The notes under the pieces are model-generated. The model worked only from the letters and a program-made list of their open reading frames with translations, did no database searches and had not been told where the DNA came from. Shown here in pieces: positions 1 to 7,892 of a stretch of DNA of 38,122 nucleotides (positions are counted from its first letter, which is position 1; each line of letters opens with the position of its first letter). Position numbers and translations under genes: made by a program. The stretch lies in assembly GCA_019347975.1 (NCBI GenBank), contig JAHWKI010000004.1:3879-42000 (forward strand), given 5' to 3'. This DNA is from Gemmatimonadota bacterium. GTDB lineage: Bacteria; Gemmatimonadota; Gemmatimonadetes; Longimicrobiales; RSA9.

Positions 1-111
1 CGCCGCATCACGCCGGTCCGGCGGGTGGATATGGAGACGTTCGAAATTCTCACCGCGGCGGGATCGAGAGCACCGGGAAGGCGAATCGCCCCGCGCGCAT
101 CATCGGGTTCG

Positions 112-144
112 TCCTCCGTGACCTCTGTGACTCCGTGGTGAAAT
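112..144 (-). repeat. Short intergenic GGAG-type tandem repeat
   Basis: Read on the minus strand, three imperfect 8-9 base units follow one another: CACGGAGT, CACAGAGGT, CACGGAGGA. The rest of positions 1-173 shows no convincing coding sequence on either strand. From general knowledge, similar 'accacggag-acacagagg' sequences occur in intergenic DNA of several unrelated phyla and generate spurious ORF calls. It lies just downstream of the response regulator stop codon. Function unknown. Confidence 0.5.
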
Positions 145-173
145 CCGTCTCCCTGTCTCCCGGCTCCCCCCGG

Positions 174-887
174 TCACCGCTCGAACCGGTACCCGACTTT
201 CCAGACCGTATGGATGTGGCGCGGCTCGGATGGGTCGTCCTCGAGCTTCTGGCGGAGCTCGGAGACGTGGGAGTCCACGGTACGCGTAACCACGGCGCCG
301 ATGTGCCCCCAGACGTCGCGGAGGAGATCCTGCCGGGTGAGGACGCGGCCCTCGTTGCGGATCAGCGCCATGAGCAGCGCGTAGGCGCGCGGGGTGAGCT
401 GGACCTCCTCGCCCGACCGGGTGACGCGGCGGGCGGCCGGGTCCACGACGATGGCGCCGAAGCGGATGACGCCGCCGTTCGGACCATCGTGGGGCGGGCC
501 CCCGTCCCGGAGGTCCGGAGAGGTGCGCCGGCGGAGGAGCGCGGCCACACGCTCGAGGAGCTCGAGGAGCCCGAACGGCTTGGTGACGTACTGGTCCGCG
601 TCGAGGCGGAAGCCGCGGACCTTGTCCGCTTCCTCGCCGCGCGCGGTGAGGATCAGGACGGGCCGGTCGAAGCCGTCCGCGCGGAGGGTGCGCAAGACCT
701 GGAAGCCGTCCATCTCCGGAAGCATGATGTCCAGGATCAGGAGGTCCGGCATGGTGCGGCGGGCGGCGTCCACGCCGGCGGTGCCGGTGCCGGCCACCTC
801 GACGTCGTAGCCCTCGAGCTGGAGGTTGTGGCGGATCCCGGCGGCGAGCTCCTCGTTGTCCTCGACGAGGAGAATGCGCGCGGCCAT
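174..887 (-). CDS. OmpR/PhoB-family response regulator
   Basis: 237-residue two-domain response regulator that should bind DNA once phosphorylated by the kinase encoded just upstream. The receiver domain (about 4-118) has the acidic pair E9-D10, phosphoacceptor D53 in an ILDIMLP context, T81 and the invariant K103 of the TKPF motif. A winged-helix effector domain fills about 140-237, with the typical LTPRAYALL entry, the VDSHVSELRQKLE recognition region and a GYRFER end. The ATG at 887 is chosen because the receiver fold starts immediately after it (MAARILLVED); the longer open frame upstream is a shadow of the kinase gene. Only two bases separate it from the kinase stop codon, so the pair is an operon with likely translational coupling. 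Target genes are unknown; the divergent DUF5916 gene is one candidate. Confidence 0.95.
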   Translation of the reverse strand: MAARILLVEDNEELAAGIRHNLQLEGYDVEVAGTGTAGVDAARRTMPDLLILDIMLPEMDGFQVLRTLRADGFDRPVLILTARGEEADKVRGFRLDADQYVTKPFGLLELLERVAALLRRRTSPDLRDGGPPHDGPNGGVIRFGAIVVDPAARRVTRSGEEVQLTPRAYALLMALIRNEGRVLTRQDLLRDVWGHIGAVVTRTVDSHVSELRQKLEDDPSEPRHIHTVWKVGYRFER

Positions 888-889
888 GG

Positions 890-2584
890 TCAGGCGGCGC
901 CGGCGGCGCCGGCGGTCCGCTCCTGGACGGGGGTGTCCGCCGCGGGTCCATCGGCGAGCCGCCGCGGGGCGGCCGTCACGAGAGCGGGCAGCTCGACGAC
1001 GAACCGCGCGCCGCCCCCATCGCCGTCCTCGACCCAGCACCGCCCGCCCAGCGCGGTGACCAGCGCGCGCACCACGGAGAGCCCGATCCCGCTGCCCACG
1101 ACGACGGTCCCGACGGCGCGCTCGCCGCGGCGGAACGACTGCCAGATGACTTCGCGCTCGGCGGGCGGGACGCCGGGCCCCTCGTCCTCCACGTGGAGCC
1201 GGACCACGGGACCGCCGGGCACCGCGCGAACGGTGATGGTCTGGCCGGCGGGGCCGTACTTGGCGGCGTTGTCCAGGAGGTTGAGCAGGACCTGCCGGAG
1301 GGCGTCCCGGTCCGCCTCGACCTGGAGGTGATCGGCCACGTCGACGCGGATCGTCGCCTGACGCGGGCGGAGCAGCGGCCGGAACTCCTCGACCACCCCG
1401 GCGGCCTCGGTGGCCAGGACGAGGGGCTCCGGCTCCAGGCGCCGGCCGCCCCGCTCCGAACGCGAGAAGTGCAGAACGTTCTCGACCAGGCGCGTGAGAC
1501 GCAGGGTCTCCCGGTCGATCGTCCCCAGCGCCCACGCCCGCTGCTCGTCGTTCTCCGTCCGCCCGAGGCGGAGCGTCTCCACGAACAGGCGGATCTGGGC
1601 CAGCGGGGTCCGCAGCTCGTGCGACACGGACGCGACGAAATCACCGCGCTGCCGCGCCAGCAGCGCGTCGCGACGGAGGTAGGTCACCGCCACCAGCGCG
1701 AGGCCGGCGGACAGGCCGAAGATCACGAGCAGCCACGGAACCTGACTGCGGGGCAGGCCGCCGATGATCAGGCGGTCCGCCACCTCCGGCAGCACGGCCG
1801 CCGTGACGACGCCGCCTCCCAGCACCGCAGGCCAGCTCTCGCGCGCGCCGAGAGCGCCTTCCACCTCCGGCCCCGACGCGTAGAGCACCCTGCCGGACGT
1901 GGTCGAGAGGCTGACGGCCAGCATCCCGGCATTGGAGGCGCCCTCCGTGAGCGCCTCCGGGAGGAGCTGCTGGTCCGCGAAGACCGACGCGAGCGCGCTC
2001 TCGATCCGCGCCGGAGCCAGCTCCACTCCGTACACCACCGTGTCCGTCGCCGAGGTCACCCGGGTCCATGCGAGCAGCGTGGTCTCACCGGCGGACCCCA
2101 CGAGCTCGGTCACGCCGAAGCCGCGCCGAACCCCCTCGGAGGACCGCGCCGCCGCGGCCGCCGCCTTCAGCACCGCCGACCGGTCCGCCTGCTCGGGCGG
2201 CTCACCCACGAACTCCGAAGGGACGCCGTCGCCCGCCAGCCGCACCAGGAACGCGAAATCGCCGCCGAGGGGCTCGCTACAGCCGCAGGTGGTCCGGCGG
2301 CGCGACTCGGCCAGGATGTCCTCGAGGCAGGCCTCCGGCCGGGACGCATCCAGCAGCGCTGTGCGGGTCGGGACCGTCGCCTTTACCCCCGACTCGATGG
2401 CTGCGGCCGCCCTGTCGTTGAAGCTCCACGCGGCGAACGCGCCGTAATCGCGCAGCAGCGACTCGGCCGTGGCGCGGTGCGTCCGCTGCGCCTTCTGCGC
2501 CTGAAACGCTCCCACCCCGGCCACCGCCAGCGCCGCGAGGAGCAGCGCGATCGGCAGGGCGCGTCGGACCTGGTCTGAGATCAT
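890..2584 (-). CDS. Membrane sensor histidine kinase
   Basis: 564-residue kinase partnered with the response regulator 2 nt downstream. TM1 covers about residues 11-28, a large extracytoplasmic sensor region about 29-280, and TM2 about 282-303. The HisKA domain follows directly with no clear HAMP linker (H322 in SHELRTP). The HATPase domain has an N box (N435, N439), a G1 box (DEGPGVP, about 467-473) and a G2 box (GSGIGLS, about 497-503). The tail after about 535 is low-complexity. The sensor region is not a domain I recognise. It contains Cys86 and a C-x-C pair at 100/102, which could bind metal or form a disulphide. The frame stays open upstream to 2869, but that stretch translates an octamer repeat and overlaps the divergent gene, so I chose the ATG at 2584; an in-frame TTG three codons upstream is the alternative. 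Confidence 0.92.
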   Translation of the reverse strand: MISDQVRRALPIALLLAALAVAGVGAFQAQKAQRTHRATAESLLRDYGAFAAWSFNDRAAAAIESGVKATVPTRTALLDASRPEACLEDILAESRRRTTCGCSEPLGGDFAFLVRLAGDGVPSEFVGEPPEQADRSAVLKAAAAAARSSEGVRRGFGVTELVGSAGETTLLAWTRVTSATDTVVYGVELAPARIESALASVFADQQLLPEALTEGASNAGMLAVSLSTTSGRVLYASGPEVEGALGARESWPAVLGGGVVTAAVLPEVADRLIIGGLPRSQVPWLLVIFGLSAGLALVAVTYLRRDALLARQRGDFVASVSHELRTPLAQIRLFVETLRLGRTENDEQRAWALGTIDRETLRLTRLVENVLHFSRSERGGRRLEPEPLVLATEAAGVVEEFRPLLRPRQATIRVDVADHLQVEADRDALRQVLLNLLDNAAKYGPAGQTITVRAVPGGPVVRLHVEDEGPGVPPAEREVIWQSFRRGERAVGTVVVGSGIGLSVVRALVTALGGRCWVEDGDGGGARFVVELPALVTAAPRRLADGPAADTPVQERTAGAAGAA

Positions 2585-2659
2585 GGTCTCCAAGATTGCA
2601 CCGGCGGCCCCGCGACGTGAAGGGCATTGTGTTCGAAAAGTGTGGAGGATCTGTGAAAA

Positions 2660-2699
2660 CAGAACAACAGAACAACAGAACAACAGAACTGCAGAACGG
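2660..2699 (+). repeat. 8-bp tandem repeat, five units (CAGAACNN)
   Basis: Five consecutive octamers: CAGAACAA three times, then CAGAACTG and CAGAACGG. They sit between the divergent kinase and DUF5916 genes, in locally AT-richer DNA than the surroundings. Translated in other frames it gives repetitive Asn/Gln/Arg or Phe/Cys/Val peptides that I treat as spurious. Function unknown. Confidence 0.75.
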
Positions 2700-2781
2700 A
2701 CCGAATCGAAAAGGAGGAAACAACATCGACATGAAGGGGCGAGGACGCGGAACCGGCTCAGGCTCCCGCGTGACCGCGGCG

Positions 2782-2808
2782 TTGACTGCACAACGATTCG
2801 GGTACCAA
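2782..2808 (+). promoter_or_regulatory. Possible promoter for the DUF5916 gene
   Basis: TTGACT at 2782-2787 resembles a -35 element. A weak -10 (TACCAA, 2803-2808) follows after a short 15-bp spacer, about 65 bases before the ATG at 2873. The match is modest and no start site is known. Confidence 0.25.
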
Positions 2809-2872
2809 GCGCGTCCAAAGCATCGATTGAAAGCCTGATCGCGTTTCCTTGCCTCTTCCGGACGCTCACGAC

Positions 2873-5443
2873 ATGAAGCTCAGCCGCAGATCACCGACCC
2901 CGCTCCTCACGTCCGTGCTCCTTGCCCTGGTCGGGTTCGGGCCGCTGGCGGGCCAGGCCGGGGACGCGGCGGAGCATGACGCACGGCCGGTGGCCGTGGC
3001 GGTGCGGGCGGAGGGGCCGATCCGGGTGGACGGGCGGCTGGACGAGGGCGTGTGGGACCGGCCGGCGGCGGTGGACGGCTTCACGCAGATCGATCCGGAC
3101 GAGGGGGCGCCGAGCACGCAGCGCACGCGGGTCTGGGTGCTGTACGACGACGACGCGCTCTACATCGGCGCGCGGCTGGACGATGAGGGGGAGGTGATCG
3201 GCCGGCTGGGTCGCCGGGACATGAGCCTCGGGGACAGCGACTGGTTCGGGGTGATGCTGGACAGCTACCACGACCACCGCACCGCGTTCGGGTTCGACGT
3301 GAACCCCGCGGGTGTGAAGCGGGACGAGGTGAAGGTGATCGAGTCGGATGACAATTCGTGGGACCCGGTGTGGGACGTGGCGACGACGGTGGACGAGGGC
3401 GGGTGGACCGTGGAATACAGGATCCCGTTCAGCCAGCTCCGGTTCAGCGCAGCGGAATCGCAGACGTGGGGTGTGCAGTTCGAGCGGATGATCGGCCGGC
3501 GGCGGGAGTACTCCGTGTCGACGTTCATCCCCAAGAGCGCGCAGGGTGGCGTCCCGGGATACGGGCACCTGACGGGGCTGGAGCGGATCGAGCCGGGTCG
3601 CCGGCTGGAGGTGCTGCCGTACGTCGTCGCCCGGAGCGAGCACGTGGACCCGGGGCCGAACCCGTTCCGCACGAGCTCGGAGCAGGGGGCATCGGCGGGC
3701 GTGGACCTGAAGTACCGCGTCACGTCCAACCTGACCCTGGACGCGACGATCAACCCGGATTTCGGACAGGTCGAGGTGGACCCGGCGGTGATCAACCTCG
3801 GGGTGTACGAGACGCGCTTCGACGAGAAGCGGCCGTTCTTCATCGAGGGGAGCGAGATCTTCGACCTGAACACCGGCGGCGGCGGCCAGCTCTTCTACAC
3901 GCGTCGCGTGGGCCGCACGCCGCAGGTCTATCCGCCGAGTCCGCTCGCGGACGTCCCGGCCGCCACCACGATCCTGGGCGCGGCCAAGCTGTCGGGGCGC
4001 TCCGGCGGCGGCTGGTCGGTGGGGATGCTGGAAGCGCTCACGGCCGAGGAGACCGCGCGCTACCGGGTCGCCCCCGGTGGAGAGGACCTGGAGCTCGCGG
4101 CCGAGCCGCTCACCAACTACTTCGTGGGACGGGCGCGGCGGGACCTGCGGGGCGGAGCCAGCGCGGTGGGCGGGCTGGTCACGGCCGTGAACCGGATGAT
4201 GGACGAGCCGGCCGCGGAGGCCTCGCTCCACTCGGCCGCGTACGCGGGGGCGGTGGACTTCCGGCATGACTGGGACCGCCGGCGGTGGTCGCTCACGGGC
4301 GCGCTCACGGTCAGCCACGTCGCCGGAAGCCCCGAGGCGATCACGCGGACGCAGCGGCTGCCGAATCATTACTTCCAGCGGCCGGATGCCGACCATCTGG
4401 ACGTGGACCCGACGGCGACCAGCCTGACGGGGGCATCGGCCTGGGCGCGGGTGGCGCGGCAGGCGGGCGAGCACTGGATCGGCAGCCTCATGGTGGCCAC
4501 GACCACGCCGGAGTACGAGATCAACGACCTGGGGTTCAACTACCGGACGGACCGGCGCGACGCGCAGGCCAACCTGCGCTACCGGGAGAACCAGCCCGGC
4601 GAGGTACTGCGCAACTGGTACATCGACGGGACGGCCCGCTTCGAGGGGAACTGGGACGACCAGCTCATCGCCAACTGGCTCACGCTGGGCGCGTCCGCGC
4701 AGACGCTCGACTACGTCTCCCTCTTCGGCCTGGTCAGCCACTCCCTCCGCGCATACGACGACCGGCTCACCCGCGGCGGGCCCATCGCCGTGAGGCCGGC
4801 GTCCAGCAGCGGCATGCTCCACGTCTCCTCCGATGGCCGGAAGCCGATCCAGGTGATCGGGATGCTGCGCGGGGAGCGGGACGAGTTCGACGGCTGGGGG
4901 CTCGTCGCGAACGCGGCCGTCCGCTGGCGCCCGTCCTCGAGCTGGAGCCTCGGCGTAGGGCCGCGCTTCAGCCGCAACTCGGTCGTGGCGCAGTACGTCA
5001 CCACGGTCCCCGACCCGGCGTACACCGAGACCTACGGCGCCCGCTACATCTTCGCGCCCCTCGACTTCACCGAGCTGGGCCTCGAGACGCGCCTGGACAT
5101 GGCGGTCTCCCCCACCCTGTCCATGGCGCTCTACGCCCAGCCCCTCCTCTCGAGCGGCGACTACGGCGACGCGATGTACCTCGAGAGGCCCGCCACGTAC
5201 GACTTCGCCCCCTACGCCGGCGACGCGCCCGACCGGGACTTCAACGTTCGGAGCCTGCGGGGGAACGCCGTGCTGCGCTGGGAGTGGCGGCGGGGCAGCA
5301 CGCTGTATGTCGCCTGGCAGCAGGCGCGGGAGGGGTACGAGCCGGTGGGCGACTTCCGCTTCCGCCGCGACGCCGACGCGCTGATCGATACGCAGCCGGA
5401 CAACATCTTCGTGGTGAAGGTCAATTACTGGCTGAACCCGTAG
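2873..5443 (+). CDS. DUF5916 family protein with N-terminal CBM9-like domain, probably outer membrane
   Basis: 856-residue exported protein. An N-terminal signal peptide (MKLSRRSP then a hydrophobic stretch to about residue 27) precedes a family-9-like carbohydrate-binding module (about 40-215), recognisable from I-x-VDGRLDE-x-VWD, the DDALYIGARL strand and the GWTVEYRIPFSQLRF segment. The remainder matches DUF5916: DATINPDFGQVEVDP, then YETRFDEKRPFFIEGSEIF, then many alternating aromatic strands ending in a hydrophobic strand (VVKVNYWLNP), consistent with an outer-membrane beta-barrel. The substrate is unknown; family proteins are often placed near hydrolases or TonB systems, but none is next to it here. 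An in-frame TTG at 2849 exists, but the ATG at 2873 directly begins the signal peptide. It is divergent from the two-component system, which may regulate it (inference). Confidence 0.9.
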   Translation: MKLSRRSPTPLLTSVLLALVGFGPLAGQAGDAAEHDARPVAVAVRAEGPIRVDGRLDEGVWDRPAAVDGFTQIDPDEGAPSTQRTRVWVLYDDDALYIGARLDDEGEVIGRLGRRDMSLGDSDWFGVMLDSYHDHRTAFGFDVNPAGVKRDEVKVIESDDNSWDPVWDVATTVDEGGWTVEYRIPFSQLRFSAAESQTWGVQFERMIGRRREYSVSTFIPKSAQGGVPGYGHLTGLERIEPGRRLEVLPYVVARSEHVDPGPNPFRTSSEQGASAGVDLKYRVTSNLTLDATINPDFGQVEVDPAVINLGVYETRFDEKRPFFIEGSEIFDLNTGGGGQLFYTRRVGRTPQVYPPSPLADVPAATTILGAAKLSGRSGGGWSVGMLEALTAEETARYRVAPGGEDLELAAEPLTNYFVGRARRDLRGGASAVGGLVTAVNRMMDEPAAEASLHSAAYAGAVDFRHDWDRRRWSLTGALTVSHVAGSPEAITRTQRLPNHYFQRPDADHLDVDPTATSLTGASAWARVARQAGEHWIGSLMVATTTPEYEINDLGFNYRTDRRDAQANLRYRENQPGEVLRNWYIDGTARFEGNWDDQLIANWLTLGASAQTLDYVSLFGLVSHSLRAYDDRLTRGGPIAVRPASSSGMLHVSSDGRKPIQVIGMLRGERDEFDGWGLVANAAVRWRPSSSWSLGVGPRFSRNSVVAQYVTTVPDPAYTETYGARYIFAPLDFTELGLETRLDMAVSPTLSMALYAQPLLSSGDYGDAMYLERPATYDFAPYAGDAPDRDFNVRSLRGNAVLRWEWRRGSTLYVAWQQAREGYEPVGDFRFRRDADALIDTQPDNIFVVKVNYWLNP

Positions 5444-5495
5444 GCGTACCCGGAGGAAGCTTGCCCGACCGGCCGCAATCCCCCATCTCCGGGAG

Positions 5496-6038
5496 ATGGC
5501 CGATCCTCGCGGGCTGACGCCCGAGGCGCTCGAGATCCTGGTGACCAGGGACCTGCGGAAGGCGGGCTTGCAGGTGGCGCGCGTGCGCCGTCGCGGGCTG
5601 GAGCGGGCGGACGACCGCACCGGCGACTACCGGCTCGACCTCGAGGCGGAGCTCTCCGGGCCGTCGCTCAGGCTGCGGATCGAGGCGCAGCGGCGCTCGG
5701 ATCCGATGGACGCGGCCGACGTGCGTGCCGCGGCGGCCCGGGTCGGGCGGGAGGAGCGTCTCCTGGTCGTCTCCACGGCCGGGTTCACGCGGGATGCGCT
5801 GCCCGCCGCAGCGGACGCGGGGATCACGCTCCTCCGGGCGTCCGACGCGCGGGCGGCGTTCGACGGCAGCGGGTGGGGGCCGGCCGGGCACTACCCGATG
5901 TGGCTTCCCGAGCACGTCCTGGAGCTGGCGGGCCGGGGCCCCTCGGGGGCGGCCGTCTACCGGATGCTGGACGCGGAGTCCGGCGCATCGCTCCTGGCGG
6001 AATCCGGCCCGGCCGGCGGCCGAGCGCCCACCGCCTGA
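5496..6038 (+). CDS. Mrr-like restriction-endonuclease-fold protein
   Basis: 180-residue protein resembling the Mrr catalytic fold. The helix ALEILVTRDLRKAGLQV opens the domain. A core acidic strand, YRLDLEAEL, carries D48. The next strand, RLRIEAQRR, has E63 and Q65 where active Mrr nucleases usually show E-x-K. LLVVSTAGFTRDALPAAADAGITLL corresponds to the conserved late strand-helix-strand of the family. The catalytic lysine position is therefore Gln, so the protein may be a divergent or inactive nuclease, or a structural DNA-binding relative. No methylase or specificity subunit is nearby, so a restriction-modification role is not supported. It starts 52 nt after the DUF5916 stop with a purine-rich GGGAG abutting the ATG, and its 3' end overlaps the convergent gene by about 80 nt. 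Confidence 0.6.
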   Translation: MADPRGLTPEALEILVTRDLRKAGLQVARVRRRGLERADDRTGDYRLDLEAELSGPSLRLRIEAQRRSDPMDAADVRAAAARVGREERLLVVSTAGFTRDALPAAADAGITLLRASDARAAFDGSGWGPAGHYPMWLPEHVLELAGRGPSGAAVYRMLDAESGASLLAESGPAGGRAPTA

Positions 6039-6721
6039 TCGCCGTGGGTGCCGGTGGGCGGGGGCCACGCACCGGCGCCGGCGGGCCGGGTGAGGTCGAC
6101 GGGCGGGTCGTAGACCGTGCTGCCGGGGCCGCGCCCGTCCAGCAGGTGGTCGAGGACCTCGGCCGTCCTTCCGGTCCGCTGGCGGGCCTCCCGGTCCATC
6201 TCGATGATCTCGATCTCCGGCACGTCCTCCCCGTCCGCATCGATGCCATCGCCGCAGGCGGCGAGGGCGAGTCCGGGGGAGGCGAGGAGGGCGGCGAGCA
6301 GGACGGGGAGCCCGGCGCGCGGCCGGCGATCGCCGCGACCGGCCCGGCCGTCCCGGCCCTCCGGCTTGTCATCCGAGGGCGCCCCGGCCGCCAGCCACTC
6401 CCCGAACGTCGGGGCGGCCTCGGCCATGCGCCACTCGTCGAAGATCTCCAGCGCCATCGCCCGCCACGCCCCTTCGCCCCGCCCCTGCTCGAAGCAGCGC
6501 TCCATGAGCCAGCCCTCGAATTCGCCCGGGTCGGGGTCGTCGCGGAGGGTGCCCTCCAGGAGCTTGCGCTTCATGCCGATCCCGATCGCGTCGGCGCCGG
6601 TGTTCCGCTTCCGCCGCCTGCGCCGTCCCTCCGTCGCGTCGAGCGCGTCGAGGAGGGCGCGGCAGACGTCCACGGGGCGGGGACGCGGGTCGGGCGGCGG
6701 GCCGGACCGGCGGTCGCTCAT
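5957..6721 (-). CDS. Unknown protein, last gene of the formate dehydrogenase operon
   Basis: 254 residues, not recognised. The N-terminal part (to about 125) is charged, with an Arg/Lys run and a helical segment containing EFEGWLMERCFEQG and MALEIFDEW. A hydrophobic stretch at about 136-156 ends in LALAAC, resembling a membrane segment or lipobox but in mid-protein. The remainder is acidic and then Pro/Ala/Gly-rich and may be disordered. The ATG at 6721 overlaps the fdhE stop by 4 nt (ATGA), so it is cotranscribed and translationally coupled with the FDH genes; a role in FDH maturation or anchoring is only a guess from position. The last 80 or so bases overlap the convergent Mrr-like gene, so the true C-terminus is less certain. 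Confidence 0.6.
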   Translation of the reverse strand: MSDRRSGPPPDPRPRPVDVCRALLDALDATEGRRRRRKRNTGADAIGIGMKRKLLEGTLRDDPDPGEFEGWLMERCFEQGRGEGAWRAMALEIFDEWRMAEAAPTFGEWLAAGAPSDDKPEGRDGRAGRGDRRPRAGLPVLLAALLASPGLALAACGDGIDADGEDVPEIEIIEMDREARQRTGRTAEVLDHLLDGRGPGSTVYDPPVDLTRPAGAGAWPPPTGTHGDQAVGARPPAGPDSARSDAPDSASSIR

Positions 6722-7626
6722 GCCCACCCGCCCCGGAGCCGGGCCAGCGCCCCATCGGCGGCGACGATACGGACGGCCGGCGCGAAGCCCGGGGCCGCCG
6801 GTGGGGCGAACCCCCGCTCCTGGACCGCGAGGTCCATCTCGATGGTCGCCAGGTCCTCGAGAGGGACGGCCCAGGGGTGGAGCGGCGCCAGCGTCGTCAG
6901 CGTCTTCAGGTAGCCCTGGCACGTCCGGCAGGCGTCCACCCGCCGCCGGTTCTCCTCGCCCTCGGGGGCGAGCGTGACCTGGCGGGCGTGGTCCCGCTCG
7001 TCGCAGAAGGGGCAGACCAGGACGGGCAGCTCCCAGCCGGTGGCGCAGCGGGCGCAGCGCAGGACGCGCCGGCGCTCGAGACCCCGGAGCTCGGCGACCG
7101 CCGGCCAGCCGCCGCACGCCGGGCAGTGCCCCCGGCTCCACCCTGCCGGCAGCTTCGCGGCGAGCGCGGCGGCGCAGCCGCGGAGGAGGGGGAGTGCCGC
7201 GAGGCGCGCGACGGCCACGAAGGCCTGGGGATCGGCGCCGGCGCGCTCCGCGGTCGCCGCGAGCCGATCCGTGTCCTCGGCGGCCGCGGCGGCCAGGAGA
7301 TCGACGGGCTCCACGGCGCGGCCCCGGAGCGGCGCCAGCGACGCGGCACCGGCCCCTGCGGTCGACGCGGCCGCCTTCAGGAGCCCCCGCACCAGACGGC
7401 CGGCCGGGCCGCGGTCCACCGCCACGAACGCCTCGTGGAGGAGGGGCGCGTCGGGGTGGCGGGCGGAGGGGAGCCGGGGGTCGAGAGTGCTCCACACCGG
7501 CTGCTCGGCGGCGTCCAGCGCGCGGGTCAGGACGCGGAGCCACACGTCGGACTCGGGGCGGCGGCGGCGCTCCGCCTCGATGCGCTTGCGGCGCTCCGCG
7601 GCCTGGTCCAGGGTCGTGGTGGTCAT
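6718..7626 (-). CDS. fdhE: Formate dehydrogenase accessory protein FdhE
   Basis: 302-residue cytoplasmic maturation factor. FdhE proteins are iron-binding, rubredoxin-like chaperones that interact with the catalytic subunit of respiratory formate dehydrogenases. The family signature is four Cys pairs: CPACGG, CARCATGW, CPFCDERD and CRTCQGYLK. The segment between the second and third reads LPVLVCPFC, and the fourth is followed by KTL then a hydrophobic/acidic end containing DLATIEMDL, all typical. The ATG at 7626 overlaps the small lipoprotein stop (ATGA). The extra N-terminal residues possible in this frame come from the neighbouring gene. Its position behind the structural genes supports a dedicated role for this FDH. 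Confidence 0.93.
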   Translation of the reverse strand: MTTTTLDQAAERRKRIEAERRRRPESDVWLRVLTRALDAAEQPVWSTLDPRLPSARHPDAPLLHEAFVAVDRGPAGRLVRGLLKAAASTAGAGAASLAPLRGRAVEPVDLLAAAAAEDTDRLAATAERAGADPQAFVAVARLAALPLLRGCAAALAAKLPAGWSRGHCPACGGWPAVAELRGLERRRVLRCARCATGWELPVLVCPFCDERDHARQVTLAPEGEENRRRVDACRTCQGYLKTLTTLAPLHPWAVPLEDLATIEMDLAVQERGFAPPAAPGFAPAVRIVAADGALARLRGGWA

Positions 7627-7892
7627 CGATCCTCCGCGTCCGTCGTCCGGCCGGACAACGGCAGGGGCCCGTCGCAGTCCGGCAGCGTCGTCACGCACGG
7701 GGTGCCGGCGTACATGGCCGCGCCGCGGTGCATCTCGACCAGGGCGTCCCGGTTCCCCGGATCGGCGCCCGCCCCGCCGCCCGTGACCCGCCCGGCCTCG
7801 GGGCTGCCGCACGCGGCCAGGGCGGCGCAGGCGGCCAGCGCGGCCGGTGGGAGGGCGACGCCGCGTCGTCCGATCGGCGGGCGGCGGATCAC
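7623..7892 (-). CDS. Small lipoprotein of the formate dehydrogenase operon
   Basis: 89-residue product starting at a GTG that overlaps the NrfD stop (GTGA) and ending in the fdhE start (ATGA). After an Arg-rich N-terminus, a hydrophobic Ala/Leu stretch ends in a lipobox-like LAAC-G (Cys at about 28). The mature part is short and contains GAAMYAGTPC-x6-DC, with no CxxCH, so it is not a c-type cytochrome. No family is recognised. The strict overlaps with both neighbours argue that it is really translated. A periplasmic role near the FDH complex is inferred from context only. Confidence 0.6.
   Translation of the reverse strand: MIRRPPIGRRGVALPPAALAACAALAACGSPEAGRVTGGGAGADPGNRDALVEMHRGAAMYAGTPCVTTLPDCDGPLPLSGRTTDAEDR

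Noticed and set aside
135-1331. Long plus-strand ORFs opposite the response regulator and kinase
   Set aside because: High GC keeps antisense frames open; their translations are Arg/Pro/Gly-rich without domains, while the minus strand encodes full two-component domains.
2891-5620. 909-residue minus-strand ORF opposite the DUF5916 gene
   Set aside because: Composition is Arg/Val/Pro-rich with no recognisable domain; the plus-strand frame has a signal peptide and family motifs.
7623-7892. Small FDH-operon lipoprotein as a c-type cytochrome
   Set aside because: No CxxCH heme motif; the Cys residues are spaced TPC-x6-DC.
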